9,074 bases of DNA from Deltaproteobacteria bacterium (GCA_003136475.1 PLEQ01000355.1:20104-29177), one strand, 5' to 3'; shown: positions 1 to 6,560, numbered from the stretch's first letter. Translations and numbers: made by a program. Notes: generated from the sequence alone by a model not told the origin.

Positions 1-1383
1 AAGGGGAAATGGCCTCGCTTTGCTTTGCTCATAGTTCGCTTCATTCATGATAGAGATGCCCTTAGCGCTGAGAAAATCTTCGAGTCCATGATATAATTCA
101 GTGTTTTTGCCAGTTAAGATGATGAGCTGAATTTTGCTGCTGAGAGCGTCCTGCTGATCGATCAAGTTCTCAAGGAAAGCGATCATCAAGTCGGTGTTCA
201 CACCAAAGCCGTAGCTGAGTACAACATTCTTTCGCTCAGGATCCGAATTGAGCTTGAGTTGCTGAAGCACTTGCGCTTTTTCCGTGTCTGATATTTTCGT
301 TTCAAAGATTTTAGCGACTGGAAAGCCAGTGAATTGAAAGACGGAGAGCTCGGGAGCTAAAGCTTCAAATTCTAGGTTTGCTTCAAAAAGCTGCTGTTTT
401 ATCAAGTGGCTTCGCGCATTCTCAGTCCAATTGAATGCTGAGTAAGTATTGAATTCTTGGATCATTAGGCGGAAGAGTTTGCGATCCTTGGTCGGTAGCC
501 AATAGCTAGCCATGGGATAGTTGACTCGATCCACTAGGTTCCATTGTGCATAGGGAAATCCAAAATCCGTAATAAGCACAGCCATCGGAATGTTCATAAA
601 GCTTATCGTAGGGGTCAAGGCTGGAATGTGATGGAGAGTTGAGATGATAAAATCAGGCTTGAGCTCTGTGAGCTTTGCGCGAATAAGGCTTACTGCGTCG
701 TCATCGATTTCTTTAAAAGCGACGTTGTCACCACTATATTCGTCGTTTTGATTGCCTTCAATGTCTATGGCTTCAATGTCCTCTTTCAATTTATCGATGA
801 GTAGTTCGTGATCGTCAATAATATCGATGTCAAATTCCATCTCTAGTGCCTCTTTCAAAGCTTTTGCTGGAGAAATGTGGCCGCCATTATAGGGCCCAGT
901 GATAATTGTTATCCTCTTCTTGATACGGGGAAGAGATCGTGCTTGTGGAGCCAGCTTGCTTTTAAAATCTTGCATGATTTGACGACGGAAATTGCGCAGG
1001 GCATTGGTGAGTTCGTCTCTAGGGTAGCTGGCGAGTTTTTGGTACTCGCTGTGCCAGATGGGGATCGTCAGTTCATAATGTCGGTTGGCAACTTTAAAAA
1101 ATTCGTCGATGACAAAACGATATATTTGCGATTGGCCAGCGGTATCGTCCTTGAAGAGCGGGAACAGATGCTTTTGAAACGCTTGAGAAACGCTATGAGC
1201 TATGGCCTTATCGCCACATATACGAGTGAATACTCGTACAAGTGTGGCGTCCAAGTCGGAAAATTCTGAATCATCCGCATGGTTGGGGGCTTTGCCGTAT
1301 TGAGTTTGGGATTTTTGAGCACTGAGAGTTGCACTCGCAAAGCAAACACAGATTGAAGCTAGAACGAATATCCATCGATACAT
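1..1383 (-). CDS. Exported GT28 / MGDG-synthase-like glycosyltransferase (3' end cut by window)
   Basis: An uninterrupted frame of 461 codons starts at ATG 1383 and runs off the left edge. Residues 1-22 form a Sec-type signal peptide: Arg3, a hydrophobic core at 5-16, and possible cleavage after A18 or A22. Residues 23-155 are an unassigned N-terminal extension. From residue 157 the protein follows the UgtP / MGDG-synthase pattern: an N-domain loop ITGPYNGGH followed by SPAKAL (161-176); KPDFIIST (242-249); a P-x-AVLITDFGFP...W strand (266-281); FTGFPV...F (351-360); a C-domain opening NVVLSYGFG (386-394); and IILTGKN (421-427). Known enzymes of this family move a sugar from a nucleotide donor to diacylglycerol on the cytoplasmic face of the membrane. 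The signal peptide and the acidic insert at 185-229 are therefore odd. The C-terminal donor-binding half is mostly outside the window. AAGGAAG lies about 7 nt before the ATG. Fold assignment is good; the substrate and an active enzyme are not shown. Confidence 0.8.
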   Translation of the reverse strand, partial: MYRWIFVLASICVCFASATLSAQKSQTQYGKAPNHADDSEFSDLDATLVRVFTRICGDKAIAHSVSQAFQKHLFPLFKDDTAGQSQIYRFVIDEFFKVANRHYELTIPIWHSEYQKLASYPRDELTNALRNFRRQIMQDFKSKLAPQARSLPRIKKRITIITGPYNGGHISPAKALKEALEMEFDIDIIDDHELLIDKLKEDIEAIDIEGNQNDEYSGDNVAFKEIDDDAVSLIRAKLTELKPDFIISTLHHIPALTPTISFMNIPMAVLITDFGFPYAQWNLVDRVNYPMASYWLPTKDRKLFRLMIQEFNTYSAFNWTENARSHLIKQQLFEANLEFEALAPELSVFQFTGFPVAKIFETKISDTEKAQVLQQLKLNSDPERKNVVLSYGFGVNTDLMIAFLENLIDQQDALSSKIQLIILTGKNTELYHGLEDFLSAKGISIMNEANYEQSKARPFPL

Positions 1384-1425
1384 AGGGTGCTTCCTTTTGA
1401 TTGAGAGGGGGACACAGGCTCCGAT

Positions 1426-1455
1426 GTGATAGGGGACGAGGGGGATTTGTGTCAA
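1426..1455 (-). promoter_or_regulatory. Sigma70-like promoter of the exported glycosyltransferase-like gene
   Basis: On the minus strand a perfect -35 hexamer TTGACA (1450-1455) is followed by an 18-nt C-rich spacer and TATCAC (1426-1431), which matches four of six -10 bases. A start near 1418 would leave a leader of about 35 nt before ATG 1383, with the ribosome site inside it. This suggests the gene has its own promoter and is not only read through from the gene at 1551-1997. Confidence 0.55.
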
Positions 1456-1481
1456 TAAATTTAGGAAATAATATGAATGAA

Positions 1482-1500
1482 TAAGAAAAACAGTTTCTTA
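1482..1500. repeat. Short AT-rich inverted repeat between two minus-strand genes
   Basis: TAAGAAA (1482-1488) and TTTCTTA (1494-1500) are perfect 7-bp inverted copies around a 5-nt loop. The repeat lies 50 nt after the stop of the small conserved gene and upstream of the next promoter. It could act as a weak terminator or be chance in AT-rich DNA; there is no G+C-rich stem and only a short T stretch after it. Confidence 0.3.
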
Positions 1501-1550
1501 GAAGCAAGGTGAACTGAAGAGCGTTGGTCTTGCAAGATTCTTGAAAAATT

Positions 1551-1997
1551 TCAGACTGGCGAGCCAAGCAAATGTTGCCATATTGGCAGAGCTTTGAGGT
1601 CTGGTGCTAGAAATTGACTGCGTGCTGCTGGGGTGTTGAGAAGCTCTTCGCTATAGTGATTTCGGAGTAGGGGTGGGGTTTTTGCGAAGAGATCAGCGTT
1701 AGCTAGGAAAAATTTTTCATAAGTACGCACAGATCTGTCGCTCAGCCTGCGATACTGTATCAAATGCGTGAAAGCCACCGTAATGGTTTCGTGATAGCCA
1801 TTGCTAGCGCTTGCGGCATTGTAGACTTGAATGGATCTTTTTATCCGTTGAAGCGCAGGGTCAAATGCTTCGCAGTTTTGGAGCTGCAACCAAGCCATGC
1901 GAATATGCGCGCTATGCGTCCAGGCGCTTCTTTGCAGGGTACAAGCTGCAAAGGCAGCTAGAAATTTTTCATCATCGTGGCTTCGGTGAAGACTCAT
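1551..1997 (-). CDS. Small conserved protein with WTHxAHxR and GYHET motifs, function unknown
   Basis: This is a complete 148-residue protein with no signal peptide or membrane segment, so probably cytoplasmic. I recognise the pattern of an uncharacterised bacterial family of about this length: FLAAF near the start (12-16), WTHSAHIRMAW (26-36), a chain ending in YNAA (59-62), GYHETIT (67-73), and PDLKALP (132-138) near the C-terminus. The invariant-looking H28, H31, H69 and E70 could form a metal or catalytic site, but that is inference. ATG 1997 is the only sensible start, although no clear Shine-Dalgarno sequence precedes it. The gene is divergent from glutamine synthetase and 167 nt upstream of the glycosyltransferase-like gene. 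Nothing in the context reveals its job. It is confident as a gene and unassigned in function. Confidence 0.85.
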   Translation of the reverse strand: MSLHRSHDDEKFLAAFAACTLQRSAWTHSAHIRMAWLQLQNCEAFDPALQRIKRSIQVYNAASASNGYHETITVAFTHLIQYRRLSDRSVRTYEKFFLANADLFAKTPPLLRNHYSEELLNTPAARSQFLAPDLKALPIWQHLLGSPV

Positions 1998-2025
1998 ATT
2001 TATCCATATTGTTAAGATGTTACGT

Positions 2026-2054
2026 TTTATATTTTTAATCTCGGAGGCTGTCGC
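2026..2054 (-). promoter_or_regulatory. Sigma70-like promoter of the small WTHxAHxR protein
   Basis: On the minus strand GCGACA (2049-2054, four of six -35 bases) is separated by 17 nt from TATAAA (2026-2031, five of six -10 bases). Transcription would begin near 2018, about 20 nt before ATG 1997. That short leader fits the lack of a clear ribosome site. It lies in the 255-bp divergent region shared with glutamine synthetase. Confidence 0.45.
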
Positions 2055-2129
2055 TTCCTCGGTTTAGGAATGCTGGCTAATCCTTACATAAGATAGGGTT
2101 GTGGGCGTTGTGCGTAAAAATTAACCACT

Positions 2130-2146
2130 AGACTCGACATTTGCAA
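2130..2146 (+). promoter_or_regulatory. Weak sigma54-like -24/-12 element upstream of glutamine synthetase
   Basis: AGACTCG, four spacer bases and TTGCAA match the -12 box (TTGCA) of the sigma54 consensus fully and four of seven bases of the -24 box. The usual GG doublet of the -24 box reads GA here, which is a serious defect. The element sits 107 nt upstream of the ATG, in a gene class often under nitrogen control. No convincing NtrC-type palindrome was found upstream. A TATACA at 2173-2178 is an alternative -10, but it lacks a partner -35 at normal spacing. No feature was recognised in the rest of 2055-2252. Confidence 0.2.
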
Positions 2147-2252
2147 TTTTCCATTTGAAAAAATTTTCTTCCTATACAAATCAGATCTTTGAATGTAAAA
2201 AAATAGGAAAGTACCAAATATTAAAATCTAAAATTGTGCTGTGAGGACGTGA

Positions 2253-3308
2253 ATGAGCCGAGAGGGATTGGTAAAAGCAGATTACATTTGGTTGGATGGA
2301 GCACAACCCACCCAACAGCTTCGATCGAAAGTAAAAGTCGTACCGTATTCCGGATCGGTGACACTTTCGACTTTCGAAGATTGGGGCTTTGATGGTTCTT
2401 CAACTTTTCAAGCAAGCGGGACAGATTCAGATTTAACATTACATCCTGTGTGCTTTTATCCTGATCCTGTGCGTGGGGACGGCAGCTATCTCGTTATGTG
2501 TGAAGTCTTGACCCCGGATAATAAACCGCATGTTTCTAACTCGCGATCTGTACTCAGACAAGCTTTGGAATCCGGTGGTCTAGCCCAAGATCCCTGGGCC
2601 GGCTTTGAGCAAGAATACACCTTTTTTAAAGATGCTCGCCCGCTTGGTTGGCCACAGCAAGGGTTTCCGGAACCACAGGGACCTTTCTACTGTTCAGTTG
2701 GTTCGACAGTGGCTTACGGCAGAGATATTGTCGCAGAACACCTGGATCTTTGCTTAAAAGCAGGATTGCTTATCTACGGGACAAATGCGGAAGTTATGCC
2801 TGGTCAATGGGAGTTTCAAATTGGCTACCGAGGCGTAGCGGGTGAAGATGCTTCGATACTGAAAATGGCTGATGAAACGTGGATCGCTCGCTACTTACTA
2901 AAGTTGATTGCGGAACGCAATGGTGTGCAAGTTTCCTTCGATGTCAAACCTGTAAAGGGTGATTGGAATGGGGCTGGTATGCACACGAATTTTTCTACTA
3001 AAGCTACCCGTGATCCTAAAACTGGCATGAAGGCCATTGAAACAGCGATTGCACTGCTCAGCAAACGTCATACCGAACATATTGCAAAGTATGGTGCTAA
3101 CAATGGTGATAGGCTGACTGGGCATCACGAAACTTGCAGCATTCATGAATTTCGTTCAGGCATTGCCAATAGAGGCTGTTCGATTCGCATCCCACGTACG
3201 GTCGCTGAAAAAGGCTATGGCTATTTTGAAGATCGTCGACCAGGCGCCAATGCGAATCCTTACGATGTGGCGTTTATGTTAGTTACATCCGTTATCAATA
3301 CCCTTTAG
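2253..3308 (+). CDS. glnII: Glutamine synthetase type II (GSII, eukaryotic type)
   Basis: This enzyme joins ammonium to glutamate using ATP to make glutamine in the cytoplasm. The 351-residue length and motif order are those of GSII, not of the roughly 470-residue GSI: YIWLDG (11-16), WGFDGSST (44-51), CEVLTPDNKPH (83-93), GFEQEYTFF (117-125), GWP..GFP.PQGPFYCSVG (132-150), NAEVMPGQWEFQIG (178-191), GDWNGAGMHTNFS (236-248), RLTGHHET (287-294), FRSGIANRGCSIRIPR (300-315) and YFEDRRPGANANPYDV (324-339). The metal and substrate ligands expected from human GS (E119, E121, E180, E187, H244, R315, E326) are all present. The enzyme appears intact. GSII enzymes lack the tyrosine adenylylation control of GSI. 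GAGGA lies five nt before ATG 2253. It is the first gene of a same-strand run with glutaminase and amt. Confidence 0.97.
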   Translation: MSREGLVKADYIWLDGAQPTQQLRSKVKVVPYSGSVTLSTFEDWGFDGSSTFQASGTDSDLTLHPVCFYPDPVRGDGSYLVMCEVLTPDNKPHVSNSRSVLRQALESGGLAQDPWAGFEQEYTFFKDARPLGWPQQGFPEPQGPFYCSVGSTVAYGRDIVAEHLDLCLKAGLLIYGTNAEVMPGQWEFQIGYRGVAGEDASILKMADETWIARYLLKLIAERNGVQVSFDVKPVKGDWNGAGMHTNFSTKATRDPKTGMKAIETAIALLSKRHTEHIAKYGANNGDRLTGHHETCSIHEFRSGIANRGCSIRIPRTVAEKGYGYFEDRRPGANANPYDVAFMLVTSVINTL

Positions 3309-3348
3309 CTCGGACGTTCTTGCAGGCGTTTTTAAATTTTAAAGAGAA

Positions 3349-3363
3349 TTGTTTTCAAAACAA
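3349..3363. repeat. Palindrome between glutamine synthetase and glutaminase
   Basis: TTGTTTT and AAAACAA are perfect 7-bp inverted copies around a single C. With a 1-nt centre it cannot form a normal RNA hairpin, so a protein-binding operator is more likely than a terminator. It ends 8 bp before the glutaminase ribosome site, where a bound protein would block initiation complexes. The AT-rich context makes chance occurrence possible. Confidence 0.3.
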
Positions 3364-3370
3364 CTTTCTA

Positions 3371-3398
3371 GGGGGAAGTGCCATGAGTAAAAAAAAAA
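3371..3398 (+). promoter_or_regulatory. Ribosome site, out-of-frame ATG and A10 run at the glutaminase 5' end
   Basis: GGGGGAAG (3371-3378) is the only good ribosome-binding sequence before the glutaminase gene and lies correctly before ATG 3383. That ATG is followed by AGT and ten consecutive A (3389-3398). Read literally it gives only MSKKKIVRVF and then TGA at 3413-3415. With nine A (or twelve) the same ATG continues without a stop into glutaminase, adding 25 residues (MSKKKSLEFSEL... through SIES) before the GTG at 3459. The in-frame stretch upstream of 3459 has no ATG, GTG or TTG back to the stop at 3384. The run is either a slippage site or an assembly indel. Confidence 0.7.
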
Positions 3399-3458
3399 TC
3401 GTTAGAGTTTTCTGAGCTAGCCGACGCGCCGACTGCTGAGGATAGTTCAATCGAAAGC

Positions 3459-4997
3459 GTGCCGCCGGACGCAAAGCTTTTTGCAGCTTATGATCGAAAG
3501 GGCGAAGGCAAACTCGCACTTGCCGATCTGGTCGATGTTTTTAATCGGATGGGTCTTAAGCGCGATGATCCGCGGCTTCAGTCTTTCTTTGCTGCGACCA
3601 GCAAGCTTGATAGCTCATCGGCAATTGACCTTCAAACCTTTCAAAGTCTGTTGAAAACGAATCCACTCTTGATTCAGAAGGCCATGCAAGGCCAATTGAT
3701 TATCCCGGAATTTGATCGCTTTCAAGATCAAATCACCGAGATCTTCGACCAGGTTCAGAAAAATGACTCGGGAAAAGTTGCGGATTACATTCCGCAGTTA
3801 GGCAAGGTCGATCCCGAGCTGTTCGGCATCAGCGTTTGCACGATCGATGGTCAGTGCTTCAGTCTAGGCGACGCTAAAACTGCGTTCAGCATTCAATCGA
3901 CCTCTAAACCTTTTAGCTATTTAATCGCGTTGTCGGTGCACGGCTCCGCTAAAGTGCATCATCATATTGGACGCGAGCCGAGTGGTCATTCGTTCAATGC
4001 TATTACACTCGACACCCATAACCGGCCGCACAATCCAATGATCAATGCTGGTGCTATTCTCTGTGCATCCTTGATTCATCCGGAAAAGGAACCTGCCGAC
4101 CGCTTTGACCACGTTTTAAATACCTGGCAGAGAGTTTGTGGTGGACGACGACCGACCTTTAACAATTCGATCTATCTTTCAGAAAAGAATTCGGCAGATC
4201 GCAATTTTGCGCTAGCGTATTTTATGCGTGAGAAGAAGATATTTCCGCCTGAAAGCAGCTTGCAGCACGCTTTGGATTTGTATTTTCAGTGCTGTTCGAT
4301 CGAGGGCAATTGCGACAATATGGCGATTGCGGCTGCCACGTTAGCCAATGCTGGTGTTTGCCCTGTCACGAACGATCGTGTTTTTAAGAATAGCTATGTG
4401 AAAGACACCCTGTCCTTAATGTATTCCTGCGGCATGTACGATTTTTCAGGCGAGTTTGCCTTTTTGGTGGGGCTTCCAGCGAAGTCGGGTGTCAGTGGGG
4501 TTGTCCTGCTGGTCGTGCCGAATGTTATGGGGATTGCGATTTGGTCCCCGCGACTCGACCTTATGGGTAACTCTGTACGAGGTGTTGAATTTTGTATTGA
4601 GGTTGTGAAGAAATTCAACTTTCATACGTACGATACGCTGATTGCTGGTCACAATTCTAAGCTGGATCCTCGGCAGCGCTTTGATCAGGTGAGACAGGGC
4701 AGTGTCGTGCAACTTTGCTGGGCTGCAGCAAATGGTGACCTGCGTGAAGTGCAAAGGCTGGTGTCTTTAGGTGCAAATGTGACCGAGGCCGATTATGATG
4801 GTCGTACAGCCCTACATTTAGCAGCGGCTGAAGGCCAGTTGGAAATCGTCCGTTTTCTGGTTTCGCATGGGGCGAGTTTGGAGGCGCGTGACCGGTGGGG
4901 AGGTACGCCGCTTGATGATGCGAAAAGGCATAAGCGCGAATCGGTTCTCGAACTGTTTTCGGTATCTTCAAAAGCTTTGGCAGCGCAATTTGTGTGA
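3459..4997 (+). CDS. glsA: Kidney-type glutaminase with EF-hand-like and ankyrin regions
   Basis: The enzyme hydrolyses glutamine to glutamate and ammonium. From GTG 3459 it has 512 residues; from ATG 3383 with a frame correction it would have 537. Residues 3-100 resemble the EF-hand-like N-terminal region of vertebrate GLS (DAKLFAAYD, MGLKRDDPRL, LIIPEFDRF). Residues 105-390 are the glutaminase domain: KVADYIPQL (106-114), S147-x-x-K150 catalytic pair in IQSTSKP, GREPSG (171-176), NPMINAGAI (192-200), E242, N249, Y275, CGMYDFSGEF (324-333) and PAKSGVSG (340-347). These match the serine, lysine, tyrosine, asparagine and glutamate set used by human GLS. Residues 416-500 form two to three ankyrin repeats (DGRTALHLAAAEGQ, DRWGGTPLDDA). 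Most bacterial glutaminases are about 310 residues with neither flank. It lies 74 nt after glutamine synthetase. GTG 3459 has no good ribosome site, so the true N-terminus is uncertain. Confidence 0.95.
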   Translation: MPPDAKLFAAYDRKGEGKLALADLVDVFNRMGLKRDDPRLQSFFAATSKLDSSSAIDLQTFQSLLKTNPLLIQKAMQGQLIIPEFDRFQDQITEIFDQVQKNDSGKVADYIPQLGKVDPELFGISVCTIDGQCFSLGDAKTAFSIQSTSKPFSYLIALSVHGSAKVHHHIGREPSGHSFNAITLDTHNRPHNPMINAGAILCASLIHPEKEPADRFDHVLNTWQRVCGGRRPTFNNSIYLSEKNSADRNFALAYFMREKKIFPPESSLQHALDLYFQCCSIEGNCDNMAIAAATLANAGVCPVTNDRVFKNSYVKDTLSLMYSCGMYDFSGEFAFLVGLPAKSGVSGVVLLVVPNVMGIAIWSPRLDLMGNSVRGVEFCIEVVKKFNFHTYDTLIAGHNSKLDPRQRFDQVRQGSVVQLCWAAANGDLREVQRLVSLGANVTEADYDGRTALHLAAAEGQLEIVRFLVSHGASLEARDRWGGTPLDDAKRHKRESVLELFSVSSKALAAQFV

Positions 4998-5038
4998 CTT
5001 TAGCGAGTATTCAAGATAGGAATTGCAATCGTCCTGTC

Positions 5039-5087
5039 ATCACTATGCCGTAGGCCGAGGAACGAGGCCGCTAGGCGGTCAGGTGAT
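5039..5087. repeat. Structured inverted-repeat element in the glutaminase-amt gap
   Basis: The 141-bp gap holds nested complementary segments: ATCAC (5039-5043) with GTGAT (5083-5087), CCG (5048-5050) with CGG (5076-5078), and GGCC (5053-5056) with GGCC (5066-5069) around a 9-nt loop. Internal loops separate the stems, so the fold is imperfect. It is not followed by a T tract, which argues against an intrinsic terminator. It could be a leader structure for amt or a decayed palindromic repeat. No good sigma70 promoter was found in the gap, so amt may be read from upstream. Confidence 0.35.
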
Positions 5088-5126
5088 CTCAGTGAGCTTA
5101 GCAATTTAGGCACCCACAATAGAAAA

Positions 5127-5132
5127 AAGGAG
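5127..5132 (+). promoter_or_regulatory. Ribosome-binding site fixing a GTG start for amt
   Basis: AAGGAG lies six nt before GTG 5139. An ATG at 5134 is only one nt from it and opens a different frame, so the GTG is the functional start. Confidence 0.75.
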
Positions 5133-5138
5133 TATGAA

Positions 5139-6461
5139 GTGCAGATCTGGAAATTTTTACTTTTACTATTTTCTGCTTTGTTGGTTTATGATCCGGTTTT
5201 TGCGCAAAGTTTTGATGCCGTAGGGGGACCTATCTCTTCATCCGATACTGCTTGGCTTTTAACCTCAGCGGCTTTTGTTTTATTGATGACTCCGGGCTTG
5301 TCTTTTTTTTATGGGGGGATGGTCCGACCAAAAAATGTTGTTTCAACCATGCTTCAGAGTTTTATCTGCATGGGGGTTGTTTCGCTCTTTTGGTATTTCG
5401 TGGGTTTTAGTTTGGCCTTTGGCGATAGTATCGGTGGCATCATTGGGAACCCGTTCACTTATTTCATGTTTCATAATGTGACGGAGCTAACTCATAAAAC
5501 CTTGTCACCGACCATTCCATTTGTTTTATTTTCAATTTTTCAATTGAAATTCGCAATTATCACTCCGGCACTGATCACCGGCTCGTTCGCGGAACGGGTG
5601 AGTTTCAAGTCCTACGTTCTGTTTGTCATCCTCTTTGAAATTTTCATCTATACCCCACTTGCGCACATGACTTGGCATCCGGATGGCATTTTCCACAAGA
5701 TGGGCGTGCTCGACTTTGCGGGGGGTACCGTTGTTCACATGTCAGCTGGTCTTGCTGCGCTTGTGGGAGCATTCTTTCTCGGCTCACGTGTTAAATATGG
5801 GAAAGACACGCAAGCGTATCCACCGGCCAATGTTCCCTATGTTCTATTGGGCACTGGCTTGCTGTGGTTCGGTTGGTTTGGGTTCAATTCGGGTTCGTCA
5901 TTAGGGTCCAATGGATTGAGCGCTTTGGCTTTTGCCACAACGCACTTTGCGTCCGCTTCAGCTATGCTAGTTTGGATGGGTTGGGATGCTTTGCGAGGAA
6001 AAAAACCATCAGCGATCGGCGCCTGTATTGGAGCGGTCGTTGGATTGGTAGCGATCACTCCTGCTGCTGGCTTTGTTTCTACTTGTTCCAGCGTTCTTAT
6101 TGGCGTCATCGGCGCCAGCGTCAGCCACTTTGCGGCGCACTGGCGTGCACGTACAGGTCTCGATGATACCTTGGATGTTTTTCCCTGTCATGGCGTCGGA
6201 GGCATGGTCGGTATCTTACTCACGGGCGTGTTGGCCAAGGACACCGGGCTGATCAGTGGCAAAACATCGACTTTTTATGCGCATTTGATCTGTCTTTTTA
6301 CAGTGACCTTCGGTGTTATAGTGATCAGCTACTTGCTCTACTGGGTGGTTAATAAAATTACCCTGCTCCGGGTTTCCAGTGAAGACGAGCTCCTCGGGCT
6401 TGATCGTTCCCAACATGATGAAGCTGCTTTATCTTTGCAAGAGCTCAGTTTAGAGAGCTGA
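5139..6461 (+). CDS. amt: Ammonium channel/transporter of the Amt family
   Basis: This inner-membrane channel conducts ammonium into the cell. The 440 residues begin with a cleavable signal peptide (1-23, ending VFAQ), as in several bacterial Amt proteins, followed by about eleven hydrophobic helices. Hallmarks are DTAWLL (36-41), FYGGMVRPKNV (57-67), TGSFAERV (147-154), W179 in the HMTWHPDG loop, LDFAGGTVVHMSAG (191-204) with D192 and H200, WFGFNSGSSLG (246-256), and CHGVGGMVGILLTG (350-363) with H351. D192, H200 and H351 correspond to the E. coli AmtB D160, H168 and H318 of the ammonium path. The cytoplasmic tail RVSSEDELLGLDRSQHDE (411-428) is the segment through which PII proteins gate Amt. 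No glnK/PII gene lies next to it, which is unusual for bacterial amt. It is third in the glutamine synthetase-glutaminase-amt run. Confidence 0.97.
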   Translation: MQIWKFLLLLFSALLVYDPVFAQSFDAVGGPISSSDTAWLLTSAAFVLLMTPGLSFFYGGMVRPKNVVSTMLQSFICMGVVSLFWYFVGFSLAFGDSIGGIIGNPFTYFMFHNVTELTHKTLSPTIPFVLFSIFQLKFAIITPALITGSFAERVSFKSYVLFVILFEIFIYTPLAHMTWHPDGIFHKMGVLDFAGGTVVHMSAGLAALVGAFFLGSRVKYGKDTQAYPPANVPYVLLGTGLLWFGWFGFNSGSSLGSNGLSALAFATTHFASASAMLVWMGWDALRGKKPSAIGACIGAVVGLVAITPAAGFVSTCSSVLIGVIGASVSHFAAHWRARTGLDDTLDVFPCHGVGGMVGILLTGVLAKDTGLISGKTSTFYAHLICLFTVTFGVIVISYLLYWVVNKITLLRVSSEDELLGLDRSQHDEAALSLQELSLES

Positions 6462-6463
6462 AA

Positions 6464-6560
6464 TCGCAGTCTGTCATTTCGAGCTTCAGTGAGAAAGTCG
6501 CAGTATGCCATTCCGAAACCCCGGTCTGTCATTCCGGGCCCCAGTGAGGAATCGCAGTCT
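6464..6560. repeat. Small array of GTCTGTCATTCC...GGAATCGCAGT palindromic repeats
   Basis: Two full units (6469-6504 and 6524-6558) and a shortened middle unit (6503-6523) follow amt directly. Full units align over their whole length with few changes and a one-base indel. Each forms a short stem around a 12-nt loop: TTTC with GAAA in the first, ATTCC with GGAAT in the last. The 10-mer AATCGCAGTC occurs exactly at 6462-6471 and 6550-6559, bounding the array. The pattern belongs to the widespread class of intergenic repeats reading GTCATTCC...GGAATC. There are no regular unique spacers, so it is not CRISPR. Confidence 0.8.

Noticed and set aside
877..1269. Plus-strand frame of 130 codons with a GTG start
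   Set aside because: Lies wholly opposite the GT28-like gene, whose motifs and signal peptide are clear; no ribosome site or family resemblance.
1271..1567. Minus-strand frame of 98 codons across the gene start at 1383
   Set aside because: Overlaps the start of the GT28-like gene in another frame, crosses its promoter, and has a Cys/Ser/Pro-rich noncoding look.
2173..2178. TATACA as a sigma70 -10 box for glutamine synthetase
   Set aside because: Nearest TTGAAA and TTGCAA are 12 and 26 nt away, outside the usual 16-18 nt spacing, and there is no extended -10.
5134..5136. ATG as start of amt
   Set aside because: Different frame from Amt and only one nt from the ribosome site; GTG 5139 fits both frame and spacing.
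6464..6560. CRISPR array
   Set aside because: Units are directly abutting, unequal in length and lack unique regular spacers.
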